DNA of 64,000 bases from Mortierella alpina (lineage: Eukaryota; Mortierellomycota; Mortierellomycetes; Mortierellales; Mortierellaceae), in assembly GCA_029449245.1 (NCBI GenBank), contig JANATF010000009.1, positions 1,116,001-1,180,000 of the forward strand, written 5' to 3'. Shown in pieces: positions 10,993 to 20,582 of this stretch. The position numbers and the translations under genes are program-made. How positions within the stretch are numbered: position 1 is the first letter of the stretch; each line of letters begins with the position of its first letter. The notes below the pieces were generated by a model. It had not been told where the DNA came from. It ran no database searches and worked only from the letters and a program-made list of their open reading frames with translations.

Positions 10993-12311
10993 TTATGTGT
11001 TGCTCGCTTCGCCCACCCTGGCAAACACCTGCGATGCAATCTCGGGCTTGATCTCGCTGGGATCCAGCAGCCTCCAGTTGGGCGATTGCTGCTGTCGCAA
11101 CCAATTGAAGTCCTTGACCCTGTCAAAGTAGTTCCTGACCGGATTCAACTGGGCAGCCTGTTACCAGAAAGGCGAGACGAACGCGGGTCCTGATCAGTTG
11201 CGCGTACATTATTTTTCTTTCGTATTAGGGAAAAGACAGTATAGTTAGTTACCTGGAACAGACGCTCAAGCTGCTCAGAGGGGAGAATCTGTCCATACGG
11301 CGCGAATCTCATCTCTGTGCAGTCCTCGATGATGGGTTCGCTTGTGACATGCAGATAGATATCCATGTCCTTGGATGTGTGCATGCGAGACTGTTGCGAC
11401 CCCAATGAAGGAAATGTATGAGCGGCAGTTTTCTAGTCAGACACGCGTAGCTTCAATTCACATATAGTTATTTACCTGGTGACATGCGCCAACTAAAGTA
11501 CATCCCTCACAATCATGCAACAGTATGCTGCCAGAGACCGGTGGGATGACCAGTGTACAACGCTTCAAGTTCTTGATATGAATGGCGCCCAAGGGTATAT
11601 CGTGTACAAGGTTGACTGTGCAGTCCATGAGATTGGTCAACGCTACATCCTTGGCCGTGATTCCTCCCTCGGTGTCAGGCGTCTGCGGCAGAGTCAGCGA
11701 TCCAATAAACAAGTACTCTCCGGATCGATCTTCAAATCGCATAAACTGAGTCTCATCGACAAACGATGTTGGTTTTGGCGATCCATTGGTTTTCGGCGTC
11801 ATAGCGGGTGAGTGAATGGGCGATGCTGCAGATGGGGAGGGTGAGGGCGAGCCAGCTGTCTTCCTGGATTTGAACGAGAACTTAGCCTTGGGTATGAGTT
11901 TTGTCCGCGTCTGGTTTAACTGCTCCGACATGGATTTGATAGCCTGCATGTGCATGTGCAAGGCATCCGTCAATATACAAAGACAGTGAAGCAGCATTCG
12001 CGCTAGAACAGGCCGCCGACCTACCTCGACACATATCCTGGCATCGTATGGCGGAAGAATACTAATCTTTTCTGTCAGGGTTTTTTCAAGTGCGTGTATC
12101 CGCTGTACGGAAGAGTCGATCCCTGATTGCAGGTCGCTTCTGGGCACCTTGTCCAGACCTGCGATTACCTCCTCGATGCCTACAGTCACTTGGTGTCAAT
12201 GAATGCGTAAAACTGCTGGCGAAGCATGACAGGATCGTTTAATGAGCGCTACGACGTACTTTGCCTCTCCGCATCGAACACGGTACGAAAGTCCTTGGAA
12301 GCTTCTGCCAT
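10993..12311 (-). CDS. Tubulin-folding cofactor C (TBCC)
   Basis: Acts with cofactors D and E as a GTPase-activating factor for beta-tubulin in alpha/beta-tubulin heterodimer assembly. Exons: 12311-12260, 12179-12025, 11943-11476, 11390-11253 and 11157-10993, giving 325 aa. The N-terminal third is helical and charged. A Ser/Pro-rich linker then leads into the C-CAP/cofactor C beta-helix domain (about residues 150-270), with repeated hydrophobic rungs and EPIIEDCTEMRFAPYG. The predicted arginine finger is kept in the CHQSRMHTSKD segment created by the exon 3/4 junction. The C-terminus NPVRNYFDRVKDFNWL is typical of the family. The start lies only 114 bp from the divergent methyltransferase gene. 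Confidence 0.92.
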
Positions 12312-12425
12312 TGCGATGGGTTGTGGGCTGGATTTGGAGAATGCTAAATCAGGTTTATGCCTGAGATGCAGGGAAGACATTAAAAGTGCGCCACCAGTGC
12401 TCTTGTTCTCTTGCACACATACTCG

Positions 12426-13787
12426 ATGGACCCCAATGCAGCGCGGCCACAGGCATGCAAGCAGTACCACTACGAGTCGGACAAGGGAAACACCACTGTA
12501 GAGGTGATTGAGGTATGTACAGCGACAGCAGCCTTGAATCTGTGTCTTAAAAACGCTCCCCACCTACAACAACGTTCTCACAATGGGAATGTCCATGTGG
12601 CTCTTGGAAGCTGCTCGATGCCGACTTTGGTCTCTACGTCTGGCCATCGTCGCTCGTTCTTGCCGAATATGTCCACCACCGGCTAGATATTTTTACGGGA
12701 ACAAGAGAGAACCCCAAAGTCATTCTTGAGCTTGGTGCCGGCACTGCCTTACCTTCGCTCTTGCTCGCTAGAGCACCCTCTCATGACTCGAGATTTCTGA
12801 TCGCCACAGACCGTGCAGACGTCCCAGAGATCCTAGACAACGTCCGCGACGCTTTCCGAAAAAATGGAGTACACTCTTTCTACCCGGAGGATACAGAGTC
12901 AAAAGTCATGGTCCGAGGACTGAACTGGGGCGACTTCTCGTTAGCGAGCGCGCGCAATGCGGATGGCGGACTGCTGCAACTACTAGGCGACGTTTCACAA
13001 ATCAAGAACACAAAAGACAGATCGGCCATTTCACGCAAGATCGACATTATCCTTGGAAGCGACACTTTCTATAACCCGCCGGGTAAGTAGTTGAGAGTCC
13101 TTTAACAGCTCCGTAAAATGACTTCAAGGACTTTCATGATCATGAAGTTTTAACCAGACATCGGGATCCCGTCGACTAGACTTTGAGCCTCTGCTGAACA
13201 CAGTGTCTTACATTGTTCACCGGCATAATCCAGACTGTGTATTTTTGTCCACATACCAGAACAGGAGCGCCAAACGCAACATCGACCACATGCTGCAAAA
13301 ATGGGGGCTGGAAGGACGCCTGATCGACTGGGAAGACTTTAGGTTTGACATGGGTAAATTTGTCACTGGAGACGACGGCAATGATTGTGAGGTCAACACT
13401 TCCACAGAGTGCGAAGGCTCTGACAGTGATCTGGAGGGTGTCAAGAACCCATACAGCGACGATGACGAGCAATGGCTGAGACTGGCAAAGCAGGAAGTTT
13501 CACACGACATGGCAATGGCATCAGGACTGCCCGCGGGCGGACCAAGACCGTCGCTCGTAGATTACTCGTCTGACTCTGAAGACGACGACGAAGCCGAGTG
13601 TGGAACGGACACGATCCCCGATGACGGCACTCAAGAATTCGATAGCGACGCAAGCCCTAGCAAGGTCAGAGCGGGCCACAGGATGGGTGACGGAGGGGCT
13701 CTGAGCAGCGTGCATCTGCTCTGGATCTGCAAGCGGGGCCGTGGGGACGGCGTTGTGGCGTGGCGGAGACCTGAGGCCGGTGCCTGA
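12426..13787 (+). CDS. METTL23-like class I SAM-dependent methyltransferase
   Basis: Belongs to the METTL21/23-type protein methyltransferases; the target here is unknown. Exons: 12426-12512, 12611-13082 and 13180-13787, giving 388 aa. The first junction restores VEVIELLDADFGLYVWPS, the family's N-terminal motif. SAM-binding motif I is VILELGAGTALPSLLLA, the post-I acidic strand is LIATDR, and IDIILGSDTFYNPPDFEPLL is the motif-IV region. About 110 C-terminal residues after the methyltransferase fold are Asp/Glu-rich, an extension not seen in animal METTL23. A late GT-containing alternative exit before the last 30 residues is possible, so the C-terminus is less sure than the core. Confidence 0.85.
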
Positions 13788-13990
13788 GGCGCCCCACAAT
13801 TGCTGAGAGGAAAGCAGTCCATGCCTGGTGCATCCCTTTTTTTCGCTTCCTTCCATCATCACTCGTCATCCTTTCTTCCTTCGCCTTTCTGCATCCACGA
13901 TCACCATCATCGTTATCCTTCTCATAATCTGTTAGCACCCCTCACCTCTATCTGTACATTTAATATTTCATAACATCAACATCCCAGGAT

Positions 13991-15191
13991 ATGAATAGCG
14001 ACGCACCTGAGGAAGGCAACGCCTTCTGGGCCCACAAGTCAGCCCTGGAACAGGTATGCACTTGCGACCACAGCGATGAGGCACAACTTTCACGGTCCAG
14101 ATCAGAACTTGGACCCGTCCGGATGCGGATGATGACAACCTGGGTCACTTGCAAGGGAGCCATCAGGATCCACAGGAGCAACATGAGGATGCACTGACGC
14201 ACAGAGCCATCTGATCATACATCCGCGGATGACTCCAGGTCAACATCTCTCCATGTCAACCTGTCTCGCGCATTAGGATTAGCAAGCGGGAGATCGTGCT
14301 CTTGGTCTTTACCAGAGCCATGGCTGATCTATGGCATCCGTGCTTGGATAGAGACCCCACTTTTCACCACCGCTACCCCACTGGAAAAAAACAAATTAAT
14401 TTGGCCCTTCCCCAAGCACATGTGGTTGGCTTTATCACAGAACCCACGGCACTCTGCACGCTCGAAATCTGCGCTGAATTTCACCCTAATCAAGTCCTCT
14501 TCGTTGCCAACCTTTTGGCCTGAAAATAGCGCTATCAAATCATCCTAGACAAGGTCACCCCTCACACGAAAGAGCGCTGGGCGTTCACAGGCGTGGTGCT
14601 GCTGATCTACTTTATCAGAGTCTTCTTTGCCCAAGGATGGTACATCGTCACGTATGCCCTCGGCATCTATCTCCTGAACCTATTCCTGGCATTCCTGCAG
14701 CCCAAGATTGATCCTTCCCTCGAAATGGACATGGAGGCTGACTCGGTGGAAGAAGGTGGCCCCATGCTGCCAACGCGGTCAGACGAGGAGTTTAGGCCCT
14801 TTGTTAGAAGGTTACCAGAGTTCAAGTTCTGGTATGTTTATTTCATAGAGTTGAAAGTGCTTTTGGCATGCCGGCCTATGATACTACGCTTGTGCCGAGC
14901 ATCAGCGGCCAGTCATCAATTTCAATTGCACCACGCACACAATGATACTCAACATTGTTACCTCTCTTGATCAATAGGCACTCGGCAACGCGGTCAATCG
15001 TGATTGCATTCGGCTGCACCCTCTTCCGCGTCTTTGACATCCCCGTGTTTTGGCCCATCCTCTTGGTCTATTTCTGCATTCTCTTCACGCTGACCATGAA
15101 ACGCCAGATCCGCCACATGATCAAGTACCGCTACATCCCATTCAACATTGGTAAAAAATCATATGGCAACGGCAGCAAGCCTTTCAACTAG
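13991..15191 (+). CDS. RER1: RER1, Golgi-to-ER retrieval receptor
   Basis: Sorting receptor of the cis-Golgi that retrieves ER membrane proteins by COPI. Exons: 13991-14053, 14530-14831 and 14978-15191, giving 192 aa, close to yeast Rer1. Intron 1 is long for this window (476 bp). Characteristic segments are [32 protein letters not shown] and LQPK before the acidic loop. The third and fourth membrane spans are in [18 protein letters not shown], followed by [15 protein letters not shown]. Four hydrophobic spans are visible. The start codon lies 203 bp after the methyltransferase stop, so the two genes are packed head-to-tail. Confidence 0.94.
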
Positions 15192-15631
15192 AGCGAGCGC
15201 AGGACGTTCGACAAGAACTTCTGGAAGAGTTGAACTGAAGATGGTGAATGGTTGAGCGAGTATTGTAAACAGTTGTTTGACCTTATCCCTGCAACGCCAC
15301 CTTTACTCTCGCTGAATCCGCGATAAACGCAGGACGCTATCAACTCTATATCCCCGTTCTCTGGCCTGCCAGTGTTTATAGATCTCCACATAAAACCACC
15401 TGTTACGTACAAGTACAAGCGACTTATCAAACCGATTTATTGGTCGCATGAAGGTGGTGATTTTTCAACCCTGCCTTGGTTGAAGAGGGACAGACGTGAC
15501 GAAAACTCCTGCTTTCAAGATCTGATAAGCAAAATGTCCATGCATTCGAAAACCGTATTTATTTGATGTTGTGACCTACTGGTGCAGTCTAGTTTACCAC
15601 AAAAGCCCGTGTTCGTTCGATTCGACCTTGT
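15192..15631. other. Intergenic, no gene seen
   Basis: Holds the 3' flank of RER1 and the 3' flank of the convergent trypsin fragment. Nothing recognisable is coded here. Confidence 0.5.
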
Positions 15632-15966
15632 TCAAGCTGGGGTGGCAGTTTGATTTTTTTTGAATCGCTCAATTTCGAGATCGACCCATGGGAGGAAAGG
15701 CTGAATGAACGTGTAGTACTGATAGTTGCCATCTTGACTGCACAGCTCTTCAATACCGTGGCTCACAATACCTATGACCTTTGACTTTTGGGACACGGGT
15801 CCGCCAGAGTCACCTCCACAGACGCTGCGGCCCATGGGATTGGGCAAGGTACAGAATTGGGTCTTTTCATCAAAGTCTGGGAAACTGTCCATGCACGATT
15901 TCGAACGTGCGACGTTCAAGTCGACCCTATTGAGTCCCTTGGGCTCAGTTTCCTTGTTGTCGATGT
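15632..15966 (-). pseudogene. Trypsin-like serine protease, C-terminal fragment (catalytic Ser exon)
   Basis: One open exon of 335 nt preceded by a good acceptor (TATATAG) and ended by a stop. It encodes the C-terminal half of an S1-family chymotrypsin-fold domain. SVCGGDSGGPV carries the catalytic serine, IGIVSHGIEELC gives the strand after it, and FIQPFLPWVDLEIERFK forms the C-terminal helix. Cysteines at KSCMD and QFCTL flank the specificity region. The matching N-terminal half with the His and Asp residues lies on the same strand at 20.1-20.6 kb. About 15-25 codons that should join the two halves are not seen. I infer that this was one gene, now separated by a 4.1-kb insertion. Confidence 0.8.
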
Positions 15967-16044
15967 CTATATACAGTTGAATACAAGAAGAGGGAGGATA
16001 AGGTGTATTTTAAAAATAGACATGATCGTGCACTGAAAATTTTA

Positions 16045-16465
16045 AGGAGTTGTCTATCTGGCGACCGATTAAAAATACGTTACTTGGCGACCGTCTTTAG
16101 TCAATCTGGCGACCGAACCTTGCCACCACCACAGGAGGACCACGGTGACGCAAGAGTCTGACACAACAAGGACATCCTTGCGGTCAACCCATTCGTCATT
16201 CAGCGCGCCAGACGATCGCGTCCTCCCATATAATTGATAAAGCTGTAAGCCCTTTATCATCAAATGGCGGCCTCGTCTCCGGCATTGATATCTAGGGTCG
16301 TTCGTTTTTACAGTCCTTCATCCTTCGCAGTCCGCCGGTTGCTCTCCCAACTTCAACAACCCAAAGCCCTGGCCCATCGGTCGCCAAATTGCTTAAAGCT
16401 CATATGGGATTTAATACGGTCGCCAAGGGACGTATTTTTAATCGGTCGCCAAATAGACAACTCCT
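16045..16465. mobile_element. MITE-like element with 36-bp terminal inverted repeats
   Basis: A 421-bp non-coding unit bounded by inverted repeats at 16045-16080 and 16430-16465 that match at 35 of 36 positions; each starts AGGAGTTGTCTAT at its outer end. The octamer GGCGACCG occurs three times at the left (16060, 16086, 16108). Its complement occurs three times at the right (16378, 16417, 16443), as expected for subterminal transposase-binding sites. No transposase is encoded, so it would be non-autonomous. The target-site duplication is unclear, possibly TA. It sits in what was probably an intron of the disrupted trypsin-like gene. Confidence 0.8.
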
Positions 16466-16557
16466 ATTCTTTGAGCTACCAAAAGGCTGCTTTCTAAATT
16501 GCACAATGAATGAGATACAATAGCATAAAGGGAATACATGTCGTTCTCATGCACATA

Positions 16558-17070
16558 CTACACGTGTCGTCCAACATTCTGTGGAAACTGGCCTTGGATA
16601 TTGCCAGGTGGTGTGTACCGACAAACTACAAATGTTGAGGGTCTAGGGAAGATGGTGCCTGCTGGGCATGTGCTTATCGCACAAGCCACCTGGGTGGTGC
16701 TCTTCCAGACGACTTGAGTGAAGTGACCAGTGGCTGGTGAAAAGCCGGGGTTGTTGTAATTATATTTGCTAGATTCTGACATCCACGAGTTGACAGCTTG
16801 TTGAATGCTCCCAGAGGAACCAGACGACGCGTACGGGTTCTCTCCATACCTGCCACCCGAGCCTGAGTGTTGGAATTTGCAATTCTGGGCCCACTGCAAC
16901 GTATCACTATACAACGCGCCATTCCATGTCAATGGGCGCGCTCCATATTGAGCTCTGGCAGCGTTATGGGCAGCTAGCACTTGGTCCGACCAAGCATCAC
17001 CAGATGCTTGACCCGCATACAAGGCGAGCATGGCAATGCCAGCAGCAAGAAAGACGGTTGGGGCAGTCAT
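16558..17070 (-). CDS. Secreted CAP-domain (SCP/PR-1-like) protein
   Basis: Single-exon gene of 170 aa. Residues 1-24 form a signal peptide with a hydrophobic core and an AGQASG cleavage region. The CAP fold follows: LAAHNAARAQYGARPLTWNG (helix 1 region), WAQNCKF, GGRYGENPYASSG (CAP2-like motif), NSWMSE, and GHFTQVVWKSTTQVACA (CAP1 signature). The domain ends FVVCRYTPPGNIQGQFPQNV. CAP proteins of this length in fungi bind sterols or fatty acids and are often secreted during development or host contact; the specific role is unknown. It is intact although it lies between the halves of a broken protease gene, so it either arrived with the insertion or was brought there by rearrangement. Confidence 0.93.
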   Translation of the reverse strand: MTAPTVFLAAGIAMLALYAGQASGDAWSDQVLAAHNAARAQYGARPLTWNGALYSDTLQWAQNCKFQHSGSGGRYGENPYASSGSSGSIQQAVNSWMSESSKYNYNNPGFSPATGHFTQVVWKSTTQVACAISTCPAGTIFPRPSTFVVCRYTPPGNIQGQFPQNVGRHV

Positions 17071-17689
17071 GAGAGAAGTGACCGTTCAATGATATCACTC
17101 AATGACTGTGAGCACCGTAGTATGCGGTTAGGTCAGTTATGAAAATACTGCACCGCCTTAAGCATAATCGTAAAAGTCATAAGGAGTAGCCTTACGAGAG
17201 AGCCTGGAGGTGTGTACAGATCTTGTGCAGGTTTTTGTGAGCTTTCCCGTGAGAGTTCTCGATACAGTAAGGGTCGGTGGTGAGTCTTGTGAGGGTTATG
17301 TGAGGGAGAGCGTTCGTGTAGCGATGTTTGTGATGGAACTTGTCTGCGATCCCGTGGGCGTTCTTGTTACGGCACTGTCGCGCTATTAGGAGGATTCTGT
17401 GAGGGAGATCGTTCACGCAGCGCCCTTGCGACGGTGCTTGGGATCGCTCTGGTGGTAGTTGTTGCGAGGGTTGAGATTGATGTTGTGAGTCCACTGTCTT
17501 GAGGTAGGGTCGGATGCTTGTAAAATACAAGACACTGCGTAGGTACACCTTCTTATATACCGAAGAATATCGTGAAAGAAACGAACAAAACGAGTTGCTG
17601 TCATTCGGCTACAGAGAGAGAAAATAATTAAGCTTTTTTGGTGTGGGCAAGGAAGAGCGAGGGAAGTGGAGAGCGAGGGAAGTGAAGAG

Positions 17690-17812
17690 CAAAGGCAGGG
17701 AAAACAAAGGGCAGGGAAAGCAAGGGTAGGGAAAGCAAGGGTAGGGAAAGCAAGGGCAGGGAAAGCAAGAGCAGGGAAAGCAAGGGCAGGAAGAGTGAGG
17801 GCAGGGAAAAAG
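17690..17812. repeat. Minisatellite with a 15-bp unit
   Basis: About seven degenerate tandem copies of a 15-bp purine-rich unit (AGCAAGGGTAGGGAA and close variants). Because 15 is a multiple of three, frames through it stay open on both strands and give false repeats such as AGKAR. Confidence 0.85.
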
Positions 17813-18000
17813 AAGGACAAAACCAAAGGATACAATGCCGAACAGATGCAAGGACTCGCACTATTTGACAAGCGTGAAGCACGGCTGTAGCATTCAACAG
17901 GAGGGACAAAAAAAGGAACATAGGACTTCAGGGGCAGATAAAACAATATAGGGGAAGGACAAAAAATAAGAGAAAGAGAGTGCTGGAGACTTTACTTTTG

Positions 18001-18102
18001 ATCCTTCGATGTCAGCTCATTCTCCCCTCCCTGCAGGTGAACAAAGCATCACATCCTCGTAATTCTCCTTCAGGGAGGAGAGAAAGAGCTGACATCGAAG
18101 GA
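18001..18102. repeat. Long imperfect inverted repeat (hairpin)
   Basis: The arm at 18001-18033 (starting ATCCTTCGATGTCAGCTC) is nearly complementary to the arm at 18071-18102 (ending GAGCTGACATCGAAGGA), with a spacer of about 37 bp. It could be an element terminus, a folded RNA or a remnant of an inverted transposon end. It lies about 600 bp before the first recognisable Fanzor codons. Confidence 0.75.
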
Positions 18103-18683
18103 ACGTCGCTATAAACGCTTGGATGCCGCACGCCAGTTATCACTGTAGTTACTGTTCTGGCACCTCTAGCCTGAAATTTCAAGGGACTGAAGGATCGATA
18201 TGCCACCTTTCATGGTCACTGAAAATCAAAACAAGGCTTGTATTCTGTTCTCATATGAGTCCCCCTTAGGACACTGCGTTATCTTTTAACAGATGTGCTG
18301 CCCCATCCGCAGTCAGATCTCTTTAGACGAGCCGTAGTAGTAGATAGTATGTATAATAATCATACGATGTAATGTCGGATACATATCATGAATAGCAAGA
18401 TATGCTGCTGGCTTAAATGGGTTCATATGGAGTGAGTGAGGCTGAGTAGATTGCTGGCCAACTGTGATGACTGAAAGCAAAGGATCAGAGCGATGGCGCG
18501 CGTGATGCCCGGAAAAAAAATTTCAAAGATGATGCCATTGACAGGCGCCGAGTAGCCCTTCGTGTCATTCTCAGAGGTCGAGCTGAGTGAATTGCTCTGG
18601 ACAAACCGAACGATCAAGAGTCGCCTCCAGGGCCTTGTGCTGACAGACTTTCAAACCAAGACTTTAACCCATCCTTGGCCGAC

Positions 18684-20075
18684 CTAAAGGACTATTTGAA
18701 TCGGAGGCCACCAGGGTACTTCACAGCACTCCTGCTTCCGAATATCGGAAGAGATTAAGTACGCAGAGGTCCTAAGGGGTACAAGGATCCAGCATGCTTG
18801 ATGGTGTTGGACGATATACGTCGATATATCCACACACTTCGCGCACCCGGCTTCGATCCCTGAACTCTTCCCACACACAGCATTAGTTTGAGTCCAACGT
18901 CAGTCAAGACTGCGCGCTATGTTCTTCGAGGGTCTCTCAAAACCGATGGCTCCCGTCTCCAACTGCAGGCCTTTAAGATGGAAGGGCTGAACTAGGCAAG
19001 TACAAGCGGCTTCCACATGATGTCTTGCCCAACCGATTGACATCTACGGTTGCAGGGGTCGACTACTACTTGACCGAGGTTTGTGAAGACTCAGCAGGAC
19101 GTTGCCACCTTGTGGAGCTGTGCGCCGGATGAATTCAAGATCCTGGGCAAAACGTTCTTGGCCAGGCCTATGAGGTTGGAGCAAGCTCATTGCTACCCAA
19201 GTGGCTTCCTTCGAACAAGACAACAAAGAGGACTTGGGTCACCTTCCACAATCTCGCAGTCAAGCAGAATGTCGTGTGCCAGCCAGAGTTAAAGCACAGA
19301 CGATGGATGCAGGAGCAGAAGGCTAGGCGTGGGGTCCATCAGCGACATTGAGACTGCTCTGCCACCACGACGCGGCGAGACGGCCTACATCACGGATCAC
19401 GTTGAACAGAGGGAGCAGGCGAAGGGACACCTCAACACGTTCTACAACGGCAGCAATCGCTTCAAGAAGCACAAGTGGGACGCACGCAGAGCAAAGGACG
19501 AGGGATTTCGAGTTATGGCCGATCGTTTGCTCAAACTGGTTGGCAGGTCGATTGGCGCGCAACGTGACGAGGCCAACAAGGTTGTCATAGGAGATGGCCT
19601 CGGTAAGTTCTCATGCGACACGAAACATATCTCCTTGCACGAGTCGTTTCAATTATACTTCGTTCAAAAGGTAACAAAGGCGTTGATATATGCAAAGCGC
19701 TAGACATGTGGTCGTTTAATGCACAGCAGCTTTCTAACTCGACCGTTTTTGACTTGTAGGCTAGGTCTTTTGGGTACATTGTCGGTGTTGGGTTCAATGA
19801 ATACTACACTTCGAAAATGTGCCCCAAGTTCGAAGAGTTCGTTGGTCAAGTCGAGATCCGTGGGCTCTACTGTTCCAAGTGCAAAAGCTTCATGCACCGC
19901 GACATCATGGGGGCACAACATTTGCAATGTCATTCACGGCCACTTGAGGGAGCAACAGTGGCTTGAATACCTTCAGCCATTCGATAAAGACGGCCGTCTT
20001 CCCTGCATGAACTGGATTACGACTGAGCGATTGAAAAGACTGGTTGGCATTGGGGCTGCAAAGGGCAACCTTTGA
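18684..20075 (+). pseudogene. Decayed Fanzor (eukaryotic TnpB-like RNA-guided nuclease) gene
   Basis: Frames along this segment together encode a TnpB/Fanzor-like protein. First comes DLKDYLNRRPPGYFTALLLP, then KTARYVLRGSLKTDGSRLQL, PNRLTSTVAGVDYYLTE and a stretch ending GQAYEVGASSLLPKWLP. Next are a charged helical region, DGLGKFSCD, and after a GT-AG intron (about 19672-19759) GFNEYYTSKMCPKFEEFVG, LYCSKCKSFMHRDIMG and a C-terminal tail. It is disabled by in-frame stops at 18756, 18861 and 18993, by frame changes near 18995 and 19150, and by an extra G in the run at 19909-19913. The RuvC-I Asp is not recognisable, and one zinc-finger cysteine is replaced (CPKF where CPxC is expected). The RuvC-II Glu (NEYYTS) and RuvC-III Asp (HRDIM) survive. 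Confidence 0.85.
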
Positions 20076-20582
20076 TCTTTGCATAAGGGCCTATCACCTT
20101 TTCTTTGATGAATATGAGGCCGATGTCGTTTGTATCGCGCGTCGAATTATAATCTGGATGAGGCACGTATTTTAATGCAGTGACACTTTTGCCCACTCTG
20201 AACTTGGTTCCTCCAACGGCGATCCCCGTATGCGTGCGCTATGAAAACATGATGTCGATAGACACATTAATGTGGGTGGACCCGGAAGTACACGGGTGCA
20301 AATGGTCTCAAAAGGAAGAAAAAAAAGCAACACGATTGTCTCAAGACGAGCACTCACATCACGAAGGCAATGAGCAGCTACAACAAGCAAGAATAAATAA
20401 TCATCGTTAGTATCACATTTGTTCGCTCTCCTTTCGACAGTGCGACAATAACGTAGTGTCTTACCAGTCATGATGGTCTGTGGTCCGATGAGAAAACCGG
20501 TGCAAGGGCTTCGTATATTCACGAGCTGTGCGATGAAGGGCATCTCGCCCTTCGATACGGGGCTTCCGCCGATCAAGACTCG
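20076..20582 (-). pseudogene. Trypsin-like serine protease, N-terminal fragment (His and Asp exons)
   Basis: Encodes the first half of an S1-family protease. RVLIGGSPVSKGEMPFIAQL is the activation site and first strand. Exons run 20582-20465, then a 20-nt micro-exon at 20377-20358, then from 20238. Together they read TAAHCLRD (catalytic His), FRVGKSVTALKYVPHPDYN and DTNDIGLIFIKEK (catalytic Asp). The homology stops at PYAKIK, directly against the Fanzor stop codon at 20075. Upstream, an in-frame leader with a hydrophobic stretch (GFGYLLFICFF) is separated from the domain by a TGA at 20583-20585, so the true first exon or a leader intron is unresolved. The serine exon is 4.1 kb away at 15.6 kb. 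Confidence 0.8.

Larger units (their letters stand above)
17071..18680. other. Repeat-rich interval upstream of the CAP gene
   Basis: No supported gene. It contains a partially repeated GTGAGGGAGA(G/T)CGTTC motif around 17300 and 17400, a purine-rich minisatellite at 17690-17810 and a long inverted repeat at 18001-18102. The Lys/Ala/Gly-rich open frame across the minisatellite is a product of the repeat. The right part may contain the unrecognisable 5' portion of the Fanzor element. Confidence 0.5.

Noticed and set aside
17666-17890. Lys/Ala/Gly-rich frame
   Set aside because: Produced by the 15-bp minisatellite, which leaves frames open on both strands.
19909-19913. Treating the G-run frameshift as only a sequencing error and calling the Fanzor intact
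   Set aside because: Independent in-frame stops, a second frame change and lost catalytic and zinc residues show decay regardless of this run.
15967-20075. A single functional trypsin gene with a 4.1-kb intron
   Set aside because: Other introns here are under 0.5 kb, the interval holds an oppositely oriented Fanzor relic and a CAP gene, and 15-25 residues of the fold are missing.
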